Of a DNA stretch of 64,000 nucleotides, positions 42,607 to 53,746 are shown piece by piece (within the stretch, counting starts at the first letter, position 1; each line of letters starts with the position of its first letter). The DNA comes from Anthoceros angustus. Its lineage: Eukaryota; Streptophyta; Anthocerotopsida; Anthocerotales; Anthocerotaceae. The notes beneath the pieces were generated by a model, which made no database searches, was not told the origin of the DNA, and worked only from the letters and a program-made list of their open reading frames with translations. Made by a program: the position numbers and the translations under genes. The stretch covers positions 558,001 through 622,000 of the forward strand of contig VJWM01000108.1 of assembly GCA_010909165.1 (NCBI GenBank), written 5' to 3'.

Positions 42607-43541
42607 GATTCCAAATCGGCAGCAAATGCACAAGCTTGCAGGGCAGCTACAAACACATGTCCGCTTTCACTCTTGACCTGCGCATCTAATGGTACAGTTG
42701 TATGGCCTCATTAAGTTCCCCGTGCTTAGCATGAGCAGACATTATGGAAAACCACATGAAGGCATCTGGTTTGCCTACCCTGGTGAACACATCCATGGCC
42801 TCCTGCAGCCCACCTCCAGATGCATACATGCGCAAGATATGATTCCCCAAGTATACATCCGACTCGTACCCAAGTTTGACGGTGAGATCATGAACTTGCC
42901 GCCCGACGACGAGATCCTTCTTAGCTGCACACAATTTTAGCACAGTGTACAACAGAGACTGAGAAATAGCAAGTCTGTCTGCGCCAGAGATTCTAGAGCT
43001 CCAAAGGCCTCAGAAAGCCTCCCCTGCATACATAACGCGCTCACGGTTACAGCCGTCACGACGCCGATTTCCGATCCTGCACCCGTGCCAGGTTGAGGAC
43101 TATCTGGAGAGCTCGACGAAGGAGAGACACCAAGACCCATCTGAATATCCAAAGAAACAAGTTCCTCATCAACCCAAGCTGGCTAAGCAAGCTGTTTAAC
43201 CACAGGACCTCGCCAGACCCCTTACGCCGGAAATCAGGCGAACGGTACCTCTTCTTATCTCTTCTGTTGTCCCACCACATGGTAGGATCCAGAAAGAAAT
43301 GTTGCCACAAGTGCTCCTGCTCCTGGCGACCCCCATCGCTGGAGAATCCCTCCCCACCCACACATTTTCCCGGAAGTGGAAGCGGAAGTGCTGGGCTCGT
43401 CATACTCCTGCACCTGGAGGCTTGGTTGTTTGCCACGGGTTCACTCCCTAAGGTGAGGTGAGCGGGAGCTCCTCGTAGAACCCCTGTACACAGAGCGAGT
43501 TGTTGGGTCCACAACGGGTCCGGTTGCCAAATTGTGGCCAT
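42607..43541 (-). pseudogene. PDF-PPR 5' half (unit B), truncated
   Basis: Leader MATIWQPDPLWTQQ at 43541, PDF motif (WQHFFLDPTMWWDNRRDKK, SPDFRRKGSGEVLWLN), frame change near 43190, then VRTLC-type start and the first PPR motifs to DLESGRQ. The duplication junction at 42607 cuts it, so no RNA-editing domain can follow. Confidence 0.85.
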
Positions 43542-44245
43542 CGTTCAGGGACCGCTGTCGGAAGAGGGGCACAACAAATTATGGCAGAATGCGTAGGCAT
43601 GCATGATCACACCACCCGGAAGACAGATTCTTGGCACCCATGGCGAAAGCCAGTAGAACAAAATGGCACATGGTTGCCAAATAGATGTCATGACTTTCCA
43701 CGAGTGTTTTAGCAACGAATGCTCTCCCAATCGTACCACATTTTACACAAGCACCATTCCCTAAGACCCTAAACCCTTAGTCTGGTCGTTTTTCGAGCTG
43801 GGTGCCTTTGCCATCGATGCTCCATCAGTTCAACACTCAATAGACTTCGTGCAATGCAAGCTTTGCAAATCGGAGGGGGTCTTAGTCATGTACGAATCGG
43901 CATCGACAGGTTTCACAGATATATGGACTGCTAATCAGATGCCTGCCTTCCCTTCCCTTCAAGTCCAGGGAGGCAAGCAAATCAGAGATCCCATGGCAAT
44001 GATGCAAGCAGAGCTGTTCCGTGGTGCTGCCGCCGCCGGGAAAAGTTGCGGCTACTCAGCCGCATGTCGGGTTTGCGCTTCCGCACTTGCCCAAGTGGGA
44101 GGCGGCCAAGCCTCCCAACGGAATGAAGAAATAGGGACAGGAGCAGCTGTGGCATCGCTTCTTCCAGGATCCCTCAGACTGGTTGGGTAACAAACCGGAT
44201 AAAACGGGTCTCACGCATTCTGATTTCAGGCACAGGTCCTTGAAC
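43542..44245 (+). other. Divergent 5' region with degenerate PDF motif (unit B)
   Basis: Second copy of 41844-42540. It contains the same divergent PDF sequence just upstream of the ATG at 44246 and in frame with it, but without an ATG of its own and behind a TAG. It may be part of the 5' leader or the promoter of the large plus-strand locus. Confidence 0.6.
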
Positions 44246-47200
44246 ATGGCCACAGTATTACAACCGGACCCATTGTGGACCCAACAAATGAATGTTTTTG
44301 CAGGGATTCCACAAGAAGCTCCCGCTCATCTCACCTTAGGGAGTCAACCTGTAGCAAACAACCAAGCCTCCAGGTGCAGCACTTTAAGGAGCCCAGCACT
44401 TTCACTTCTGAGAAAATGTGAGGATGCGGGTGGATTTTCCCGCTGTGATCGTCGTCAGGAGCAGGAGCACTTGTGGCAGCAATTTTTTCTGGAGCCTACA
44501 GTGTGGTGGGACAACAGACGAGATAAGAAGAGCTCCCATTTGCCTGACTTCCGGCGTAAGGGGTCCGGCGAGGTCCTGTGGTTAAACAGCATGCTCAAGC
44601 CAGCTTGGGTTGATGAGCAGCTCGTTTTTTTGGATAAACAGATGGGTCATGGAGCCTCTCGTTCCAAGTTGAGCTCTCCGGATAAGACTGAACCTGGCAC
44701 GCGTGCAGGATCGGAAGTGGGCGTCGTAACCGTGCGCACCTTATGTCAGCAGGGGAAGCTTTCTGAGGCCGTTGGAACCCTGGAATCTCTGGCGCAGACC
44801 GATTCTCCTATATCTCAGTCTCTGTTTTACACCGTGCTAAAACTGTGTGCAGCTCAGAAGGATCTGGTTGTGGGTCGACGGGTTCATGAACTCATTGTCA
44901 CACTTGGGTACGAGTCGGATGCATACTTGGGGAACCATATCTTGCGCATGTATGCATCTGGAGGTAGGCTGCAGCTGGCCATGGATGTGTTCACCAGGGT
45001 GGGCAAACCGAATGCCTTCATGTGGTTTTCCATAATTTCTGCGCATGCTAAGCATGGGAAACCTAATAAAGCCATAAAGCTGTATCATGAGATGCGTAGG
45101 GCAGGAGTGAAGGCGGATGCTCACGTCTTTGTAGCTGCCCTTCAAGCTTGTGCATTTGGCTTCGACTTGGAATCTGGCAGAAAAGTGCACTGTGATGTGT
45201 TGCACAGTGGCATTCCCCTTGACTTAGTTGTTGGCAACTCCCTGGTGAACATGTATGCAAAATGTGGCGAACTGGAAGATGCACGCCAGGCCTTTGACAT
45301 CTTGGCCACAAAAGATGTGGTGACTTGGAATGCCCTGATGCTGGGTATGCACAACAGGGCTTGGCCAAGAGGCGCTTGTTCTGTATGGACAAATGGAGCA
45401 GGAGGGCCTGATTTTGGCTGACCATGTTACTTTTGCTTGCCTTCTGAAGGCCTGTGCAAGCGCTGGTGCCTTACAGAAGGGCAGGCAGCTGCACTCACAG
45501 ATTGTGGAAAGAGGACTGCTGAACATAGTGGTGGGCAACTGCCTGGTGGACATGTATGCAAAATGTGGTGAACTGGAAGATGCACGCCAGGTTTTTGACA
45601 GCTTGGCCACAAAGGATGTGGTGACATGGAATGCCCTGATTGCTGGGTATGCACAGCAAGGGCTCGGACATGAGGCGCTTGTTCTGTATGGACAAATGGA
45701 GCAGGAGGGCCTGATTTTGGCTAACCATGTTACTTGCCTTCTGAAGGCCTGTGCAAGCACTGGTGCCTTACAGAAGGGCAGGCAGCTGCACTCACTGATA
45801 GTCGAAAGAGGACTGCTGGATAACGTAGTGCTGGGCAACTGCCTGGTGGACATGTATGCAAAATGTGAACTGGAAGATGCATGCCAGGTTTTTGACAGCT
45901 TGGCCACAAAGGATGTGGTGACATGGAATGCCCTGATTGCTGGGTATGCACAGCAAGGGCTCGGCCAAGAGGCGCTTGTTCTGTATGGACAAATGGAGCA
46001 GGAGGCCTGATTTTGGCTAACCATGTTACTTTTGCTTGCCTTCTGAAGGCCTGTGCAAGCACTGGTGCCTTACAGAAGGGCAGGCAGCTGCACTACAGAT
46101 TGTGAAGAGGACTGCTGGTAACATATTGTTGGGCAACTGCCTGGTGGACATGTATGCAAAATGTGGTGAACTGGAAGATGCACGCCAGGTTTTTGACAGC
46201 TTGGCCACAAAGGATGTGGTGACATGGAATGCCCTGATAGCTGGGTATGCACAGCAAGGACTTGGCCAAGAGGCGCTTGTTCTGTATGGACAAATGGAGC
46301 AGGAGGCCTGATTTTGGCTAACCATGTTACTTTTGCTTGCCTTCTGAAGGCCTGTGCAAGCACTGGTGCCTTACAGAAGGGCAGGCAGCTGCACTACAGA
46401 TTGTGAAGAGGACTGCTGGTAACATATTGTTGGGCAACTGCCTGGTGGACATGTATGCAAAATGTGGTGAACTGGAAGATGCACGCCAGGTTTTTGACAG
46501 CTTGGCCACAAAGGATGTGGTGACATGGAATGCCCTGATAGCTGGGTATGCACAGCAAGGACTTGGCCAAGAGGCGCTTGTTCTGTATGGACAAATGGAG
46601 CAAGAGGGCCTCATTTTGGCTGACCATGTTACTTTTGCTTGCCTTCTGAAGGCCTGTGCAAGCACTGGTGCCTTACAGAAGGGCAGGCAGCTGCACTCAG
46701 ATTGTGAAGAGGACTGGTAACATATTGTTGGGCAACTGCCTGGTGGACATGTATGCAAAATGTGAACTGAAGATGCACCAGGTTTTTGACAGCACCACAA
46801 AGGATGTGGTGACATGGAATGCCCTGATTGCTGGGTATGCACAGCAAGGACTCGGCCAAGAGGCGCTTGTTCTGTATGGACAAATGGAGCAAGAGGGCCT
46901 CATTTTGGCTGACATGTTACTTTTGCTTGCCTTCTGAAGGCCTGTGCAAGCACTGGTGCCTACAGAAGGGCAGGCATCTGCACTTACAGATTGTAGAAAG
47001 AGGACTTCTAGGTAACATATTGTTGAGCAACTGCCTGGTGGACATGTATGCAAAATGTGGCAAACTGAAGATGCACCAGGTTTTCACAGCTTGACCACAA
47101 AGGATGTGGTGACATGGAATGCCCTGATAGCTGGATATGCACAGCAAGGACTTGGCCAGAGGCGCTTGTTCTGTATGGAGAAATGGAGCAAGAGGGCCTC

Positions 47201-50200
47201 ATTCTTCCTGATCATGTTACTTTTGCTTGCCTTCTGAAGGCCTGTGCAAGCACTGGTGCCTACAGAAGGGAGGCAGCTGCATTCACTGATTGTAGAAAGA
47301 GGCAGTTGGACATATGGTTGGGCAACTGCCTGGTGGACATGTATGCAAAATGTGGTGAACTGGAAGATGCACGCCAGGTTTTTGACAGCTTGGCCACAAA
47401 GGATGTGGTGACATGGAATGCCCTGATTGCTGGGTATGCACAGCAAGGGCTCGCCAAGAGGCGCTTGTTCTGTATGGACAAATGGAGGAAGATGGCCTGA
47501 TTTTGGCTAACCATGTTACTTTTGCTTGTCTTCTGAAGGCCTGTTCAAGCACTGGTGCCTTACAAAGGGCAGGCATCTGCACTCAGATTGTGAAGAGGAC
47601 TTCTGGTAACATATTGTTGAGCAACTGCCTGGTGGACATGTATGCAAAATGTGGTGAACTGAAGATGCACACCAGGTTTTTCACAGCTTGACCACAAAGG
47701 ATGTGGTGACATGGAATGCCCTGATAGCTGGATATGCACAGCAAGGACTTGGCCAAGAGGCGCTTGTTCTGTATGGAGAAATGGAGCAAGAGGGCCTCAT
47801 TCTTCCTGATCATGTTACTTTTGCTTGCCTTCTGAAGGCCTGCGCAAGCACTTGTGCCCTACAGAAGGGGAGGCAGCTGCATTCACTGATTGTAGAAAGA
47901 GGGCAGTTGGACATATGGTTGGGCAACTGCCTGGTGGATATGTATGCAAAATGTGGTGAACTGGGGGATGCACACCAGGTTTTTGACAGCTTGGCCTCAA
48001 AGGATGTAGTGACATGGAATGCTGTCATAGCCGGGTATGCACAGCAAGGGCTCGGCCAAGAGGCATTTGTTCTGTATGGTCAGATGGAGGAAGATGGCCT
48101 GATTTTGGCTAACCATGTTACTTTTGCTTGCCTTCTAAGAGCCTGTGCAAGCACTGGTGCCTTACAGAAGGGCAGGGAGCTGCATGCACAAGTTGTGGAA
48201 AGAGGACTGCTGGATAACGTAGTGTTGGGCAACTGCCTGGTGGACATGTATGCAAAATGTGGCGAACTGGAAGATGCACGCCAGGCCTTTGACATCTTGG
48301 CCACAAAAGATGTGGTGACTTGGAATGCAATGTTAACCGGGTATGCACAACAGGGGCTTGGCCAAGAGGCGCTTGTTCTTTATGGACAAATGGAGCAAGA
48401 GGGCCTAGTTTTGGCTGACCATGTTACTTTTGCTTGCCTTCTGAATGCCTGTGCAAGCGCTGGGGCGTTACAGAAGGGCAGGCAGCTGCACTCACAGATT
48501 GTGGAACGAGGACAGCTAAAGAACATAGTGGTGGGCAACTGCCTGGTGGACATGTATGCAAAATGTGGCCAACTGAAGGATGCACGCCAGGTTTTTGACA
48601 GCTTGGCCACAAAGGATGTGGTGACATGGAATGCCCTGATAGCTGGGTATGCACAGGAAGGACTTGGTGAAGAGGCACTTGTTTTGTATGGACAAATGGA
48701 GCAAGAGGGCCTGCTTGTGCCTAATCATGTTACGTTCGCTTCCCTTCTAAAGGCCTGCGCAAGCACGGGTGCCATACAGAAGGGCAGGCAGCTGCATGTA
48801 CAGATTGTCGAAAGAGGACAGCTGGAGGACATAGTGTTGGGCAACTGCCTGGTGGACATGTATGCAAAATGTGGTGAACTGGAAGAGGCATGCCAGGTTT
48901 TTGAAAGCTTGGCCACAAAGGATGTTGTGACATGGACAGTGCTGATAGCTGGGTATGCCCAGCAAGGGCTCGGACATGAGGCGCTTGCACTGTATGGGCA
49001 GATGGAGCAGGACGGCCTGATCGTGGCTAATCATGTTACTTTTGCTTGTCTTCTGAAGGCCTGTTCAAGCACTGGTGCCTTACAAATGGGCAGGCATCTG
49101 CACTTACAGATTGTAGAAAGAGGACTTCTAGGTAACATATTGTTGAGCAACTGCCTGGTGGACATGTATGCGAAATGTGGCAAACTGAAAGATGCACACC
49201 AGGTTTTTCACAGCTTGACCACAAAGGATGTGGTGACATGGAATGCCCTGATAGCTGGATATGCACAGCAAGGACTTGGCCAAGAGGCGCTTGTTCTGTA
49301 TGGAGAAATGGAGCAAGAGGGCCTCATTTTGGCTGACCATGTTACTTTTGCTTGCCTTCTGAAGGCCTGTGCAAGCACTGGTGCCTTACAGAAGGGCAGG
49401 CAGCTGCATTCACTGATTGTGGAAGAGGACTGCTGGACATATGGTTGGGCAACTGCCTGGTGGACATGTATGCAAAATGTGGTGAACTGGAAGATGCACG
49501 CCAGGTTTTTGACAGCTTGGCCACAAAGGATGTGGTGACATGGAATGCCCTGATTGCTGGGTATGCACAGCAAGGGCTCGCCAAGAGGCGCTTGTTCTGT
49601 ATGGACAAATGGAGGAAGATGGCCTGATTTTGGCTAACCATGTTACTTTTGCTTGCCTTCTGAAGGCCTGTGCAAGCACTGGTGCCTTACAGAAGGGCAG
49701 GCAGCTGCACTCACAGATTGTGGAAGAGGACTGCTGGATAACGTAGTGTTGGGCAACTGCCTGGTGGACATGTATGCAAAATGTGGCGAGCTGGCTGTTG
49801 CACGCCAGGTATTTGACAGCTTGGCCACAAAGAATGTGGTGACATGGAATTCTCTCATAGCTGGCTGTGGTACTTGTGATGAAGGGCATACAGCAGTAGC
49901 TTGTTTTGAAGAGATGTTAGTCGCCGGTATTCAGCCAGATAATACTACTTTTACTTGCCTTCTAGCAGCATGCAGTCATGAAGGGCTGGTTCATGAGGGT
50001 CGCAAGCACTTTGATTCCATGGCTGATCATGGCATCAAACCTACTATTGAACATTACTGTTGCATGATTGATCTTCTTGGGCGTGCAGGCCATTTAGATG
50101 AGGCAGAGAACATGCTACTATCCTGTGAGGACCAGAGCAATGTTGTGGGGTTGACAGCTTTGCTGAATGCCTGCAAGAGTCATGGGGATGTAGACAGGGC

Positions 50201-50742
50201 GAGGCGTTGTTTTGAAAGTCTAGTGAGACTGGAGCCTCAGAGTGCATCCGCCTATGTGCTCATGGCCAATGCCTATGCCGATGCAGGTAGGTGGACGGAT
50301 GTTGAGAGGATAGAAAAACAGAGAACTGTAGCTAGGGCTAACAAGAAACCTGCAGTGGCGACCATCGAGGTAAAGAAGCAGGTACATACATTTGGTGGGA
50401 GAAAGAAGAGATGACATTGCGCTCAAGGTAGAGCACAAATGCACGTCTGAAGCAGGAAGGGGCCATGTACCTCACACACAGTTGGTGTTAAAGCCACTGG
50501 GTGAGAAGGAAAAGGAAGATGTGCTTTGCGGGCATGCTGAGAAGCTAGCTCTGGCATTTGGTCTCTTGAACACTCCGAGTGGCACACCTCTGGTGGTAAC
50601 CAAGAATCTACGCATGTGCAGTGACTGCCACAGTTCGACCGAGATCATGTCAAGAGTTGAAAAGAGAGAGATTGTTGTACGAGATGGGTACCGTGTGCAT
50701 CGATTTGCAGCTGGTGGTTGCAGTTGTAAGGGTCGACTGTGA
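44246..50742 (+). pseudogene. Giant PDF-PPR-E-DYW:KP locus, frameshifted
   Basis: The ATG at 44246 opens the leader MATVLQPDPLWTQQ, a PDF motif (WQQFFLEPTVWWDNRRDKK, LPDFRRKGSGEVLWLN, KPAWVDEQL), first PPR motifs, then sixteen P-L-S triplets (45.2-49.9 kb), P2-L2-S2, E motifs and DYW:KP with LVLKPL, GHAEKLALAFG, CSDCHSS and CSCKGRL. A frame-true version would exceed 2000 residues, far beyond usual PLS proteins. It is broken by at least a dozen 1-4 base losses (for example near 45338, 46005, 46306, 46700, 47150, 47450, 49425, 49585, 49725, 50395); the longest open piece is 47688-49538 (616 codons). It is either an expanded pseudogene or a working gene blurred by sequence error. Confidence 0.75.
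45241..49860 (+). repeat. Tandem array of sixteen PPR triplets (about 300-306 bp each)
   Basis: The S-motif sequence CTGGTGGACATGTATGC recurs about every 300 bp, sixteen times including a first variant copy with AAC for GAC. Each unit encodes P (VVTWNALIAGYAQQGLGQEA), L (TFACLLKACASTGALQKGRQ) and S (GNCLVDMYAKCGELEDARQV). The P motif has one residue more than the usual 35 (GLILAD end). The first eight units are near-identical but carry small deletions; those after 47.7 kb are more varied and open. Residues 5 and last are mostly Asn/Asp, so most P and S motifs would read U; a few P motifs have Asn/Asn or Thr/Asn (C/U or A). Confidence 0.95.
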
Positions 50743-50814
50743 GAATGAAGAAGAACTAGGCAAGCGCAGGTGAACTGTTAACAACACGCGGGAGACGGAG
50801 ACATTCAATGGGAG

Positions 50815-52184
50815 GTGATTGTCATCATATAGAGGACTTTGCTGTGCTCACTGATTGTGGAAAGAGGGCAGTTGGACATATGGTTGGGCAACTGCCTGGT
50901 GGACATGTATGCAAAATGTGGTGAACTTGGAGATGCACGCCAGGTTTTTGACAGCTTGGCCTCAAAGGATGTGGTGACATGGAATGCCCTCATGACTGGG
51001 TATGCACAGCAAGGGGTCGGCCAAGAGGCACTTGTTCTGTACGGACAAATGGAGCAAGACGGCCTGATTTTGCCTAACCATGTTACTTTTGCCTGCCTGC
51101 TCAAGGCCTGTGCAAGCAGTGCTGCCTTACAGATGGGCAAGCAGCTGCACTCACAGATTGTGGAAAGAGGATTGCTGGATAACATCATGTTGGGCAACTG
51201 CCTGGTGGACATGTATGGAAAATGTGGCGAACTGGAAGTTGCACGCCAGGTTTTTGACAGCTTGGCCACAAAGGATGTGGTGACATGGAATGCCTGATAG
51301 CTGGGTATGGTACTTGTGATGAAGGTCATACAGCACTAGCTTGTTTTGAGGAGATGTTAGTTGCCGGTATTCAGCCTGATGATGCTACTTTTACTTGCCT
51401 TCTAGCAGCATGCAGTCATGAGGGACTGGTTCATGAGGGTCGCAAGCACTTTGATTCCATGGCTGAGCATGGCATCAAACCTACTATTGAGCATTACTGT
51501 TGCATGATTGATCTTCTTGGGCGTGCAGGCCATTTAGATGAGGCAGAGAACATGCTACTATCCTGTGAGGACCAAAGCAATGTTGTGGGGTTGACATCTT
51601 TGCTGAATGCCTGCAAAAGTCACGGGGATATAGACAGGGCGAGGCGTTGTTTTGAAAGTCTAGTGAGACTGGAGCCTCAGAGTGCATCCGCCTATGTGCT
51701 CATGGCCAATGCCTATGCCGATGCAGGTAGGTGGACGGATGTTGAGAGGATAGAAAAACAGAGAACTGTAGCTAGGGCTAACAAGAAACCTGCAGTGGCG
51801 ACCATCGAGGTAAAGAAGCAGGTACATACATTTGCAGTGGGAGAAAGAAGAAATGACATTGCGCTCAAGGTAGACAGCACAAATGCACGTCTACAGGAAA
51901 GGGGCCATGTACCCCACACGACGTTGGTGTTAAAGCCAATGTGTGAGAAGGAAAAGGAAAATGTGCTTTGCGGGCATGCAGAAAAGCTTGCTCTGGCATT
52001 TGGTCTCTTAAACACTCCGAGTGGTACACCTCTGCTGGTAACCAAGAATCTGCGCATGTGCAGTGACTGTCACAGTTCCACGGAGATCATGTCAAGGGTT
52101 GAAAAGAGAGAAATTGTTGTAAGGGATGGGTACCGTGTGCATCGATTTGCAGCTGGTGGTTGCAGTTGTAAGGGTCGACTGTGA
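50815..52184 (+). pseudogene. 5'-truncated PPR-E-DYW:KP copy
   Basis: It begins inside an L motif (LIVERGQLDIWLGN) right after duplicated 3' flank. Two triplets, then a one-base loss near 51293 (GAATGCCTG for GAATGCCCTG), then an open 299-codon end with E motifs, AVGERRNDIALKV, LVLKPM, GHAEKLALAFG, CSDCHSS and CSCKGRL. The end is 95% or more identical to that of the giant locus. Formed by tandem duplication; no start or leader. Confidence 0.85.
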
Positions 52185-52740
52185 GAATGAAGAAGAACTA
52201 GGCAAGCGCAGGTGAACTGTTAACAACACGCGGGAGACGGAGACATTCCAATGGGAGGTGATTGTCATCATATAGAGGACTTTGCTGTGCTCACTTTCGA
52301 TGAGCACCAAACAGGGCGTGGTAACAGTAGCATGAGGCAATATGGCTATGATCTTGTGAGAGCTAGTATCACGTCATGTTCCCTTGCTCGGCCCAGTAGA
52401 TCCACCACACGGTATCATGCTTCATGGCAGCTCGTCACCACATGCTTTTCACCAAGTCCGTATGAAAAAAGGGGGCTGCTTATCCAATTAAAAGGCTCAC
52501 TTCGATGAGCACCAAACAGGCGTGGTAACAGTAGCATGAGGCAATATGGCTATGATCTTGTGAGAGCTAGTATCACGTCATGTTCCCTTGCTCGGCCCAG
52601 TAGATCCACCACACGGTATCATGCTTCATGGCAGCTCGTCACCACATGCTTTTCACCAAGTCCGTATGAAAAAGGGGCTGCTTATCCAATTAAAAAGGCT
52701 CACCACTTTCCATTCAGCCATTTCAAACAAACCATTACAA
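52185..52740. repeat. Duplicated 3' flank with minus-strand PPR scrap
   Basis: 52185-52290 repeats 50743-50845. Then TCGATGAGCACC...TATCCAATT occurs twice in tandem (52290-52496 and 52497-52695). Each copy has on the minus strand a decayed S2-motif (GGTGGATCTACTGGGCCGAG reads VVDLLGR), left from another PPR gene. Confidence 0.75.
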
Positions 52741-52930
52741 ACTACTCTCCCATGGAGTAGTATTGAAATTGGATGAAATGGTTCATGTTGAGGTTGTATT
52801 TTGCATATCTGAGTGAGCAACAAAGAACACACTGATATCTTGCATGAGCACCGCTTTAGTATGTTTGTAGTTTGTAGTAGTAGAATAATTCCAGTCGGTT
52901 CAAAACCCAAGGATGTGTTGATTGATTGAA

Positions 52931-53110
52931 TTTTTTTTTTTTTGGTTTCCTTCCATTTTGATAGATCACGTGAGGTCAAAATCCAAGGAGATAACTGTAT
53001 ACTATTTATGTATGTCCTAGTTTTTTTTTTTTTGGTTTCCTTCCATTTTGATAGATCACGTGAGGTCAAAATCCAAGGAGATAACTGTATACTATTTATG
53101 TATGTCCTAG
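52931..53110. repeat. About 90-bp tandem duplication after a T-run
   Basis: TTTTTTTTTGGTTTCCTTCC to TTTATGTATGTCCTAGT stands twice in tandem. One copy recurs at 54945-55040. Confidence 0.9.
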
Positions 53111-53332
53111 TGGAAAAGGCTATCGTAAAAAGTAGTTACACTTCCAAGATAGTATGCTATACATGCATGTCATAGTATGAAAGACTACCATAAAGAGTGA
53201 TTCCTCACTTGAGATAGTAGGCTATATATATGTATATCATAGTAGGAAAAACAATATATCAAATAAAGTGAGTATACAGTTCTTGCAAAAAATTAGCACT
53301 TGTTCTTGCAGCATCCAGTTTGATAGTTCAAA

Positions 53333-53746
53333 ATGAAATCAAAACAAAACTCCATGAACTTTCTAAAGCCGTTGCTGGGTCTTAGAAGTAATGCATATAA
53401 TGAGGATAGCAATGGAAAAGAAAGCAAGAAGCCTATGAAAGGGTACATAGTTGTGGAGGTGGGGGATGAAAGGATTAGGTTTTCTCTTTCAGTGGAGCTC
53501 AACCATGCCTTGCTCAGACCCTTATTAGACTATATGGAGGCTGAATTTGGCTTTCTTAAAAAAGGCAACTTGCATATTCCTTGCAATGTAGAGTTGTTCA
53601 AGAGATTGCTTCAATTTATCAGGAGTAAGCCACCGATACCAACTTCTACCCATCAAAGCATTCTTCATTATCATTGCACACGGAAGTTGGCTTTATGTCA
53701 CAAGTGTCAGGAGCTGAACCCGATGACAAAAAACTTCATTGAGTAG
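53333..53746 (+). CDS. SAUR-family small auxin-up RNA protein
   Basis: 137 residues, intronless, from MKSKQNSMNF. The SAUR core covers about residues 35-97: KGYIVVEVGDERIRFSLSVE, then LNHALLRPLLDYMEAEFGF and IPCNVELFKRLLQFI, matching the family plan (G.F.VYVG...RF.VP...LNHP.F..LL..AEEEFGF...G.L.IPC). SAURs act at the plasma membrane/cytoplasm on PP2C-D phosphatases to control cell expansion. The tail has CHKCQEL. It stands alone among PPR sequences and its AT-rich codon use differs from theirs. ORF complete, so probably functional. Confidence 0.85.
   Translation: MKSKQNSMNFLKPLLGLRSNAYNEDSNGKESKKPMKGYIVVEVGDERIRFSLSVELNHALLRPLLDYMEAEFGFLKKGNLHIPCNVELFKRLLQFIRSKPPIPTSTHQSILHYHCTRKLALCHKCQELNPMTKNFIE

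Larger units (their letters stand above)
40916..44304. repeat. 1.69-kb tandem duplication with a PPR 5' half
   Basis: Unit A 40916-42606 and unit B 42607-44304 are nearly identical. Each holds the 5' half of a minus-strand PDF-PPR gene and the flank up to the start of the plus-strand gene. Copies differ mainly in homopolymers (GACCCC/GACCCCC, CAAAAT/CAAAT). Breakpoints share GATTCC. Confidence 0.92.

Noticed and set aside
44183-44245. Start of the giant locus upstream of 44246
   Set aside because: The frame is open but its first codon is TTG and a TAG precedes the PDF-like stretch; ATG 44246 matches the leader of all relatives.
45224-46024. 266-codon antisense frame in the giant array
   Set aside because: Same cause: regular codon use of the repeat keeps one antisense frame open.
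45241-49860. CRISPR-like or satellite array
   Set aside because: The regular 300-bp period is explained by coding PPR triplets and there are no spacers.
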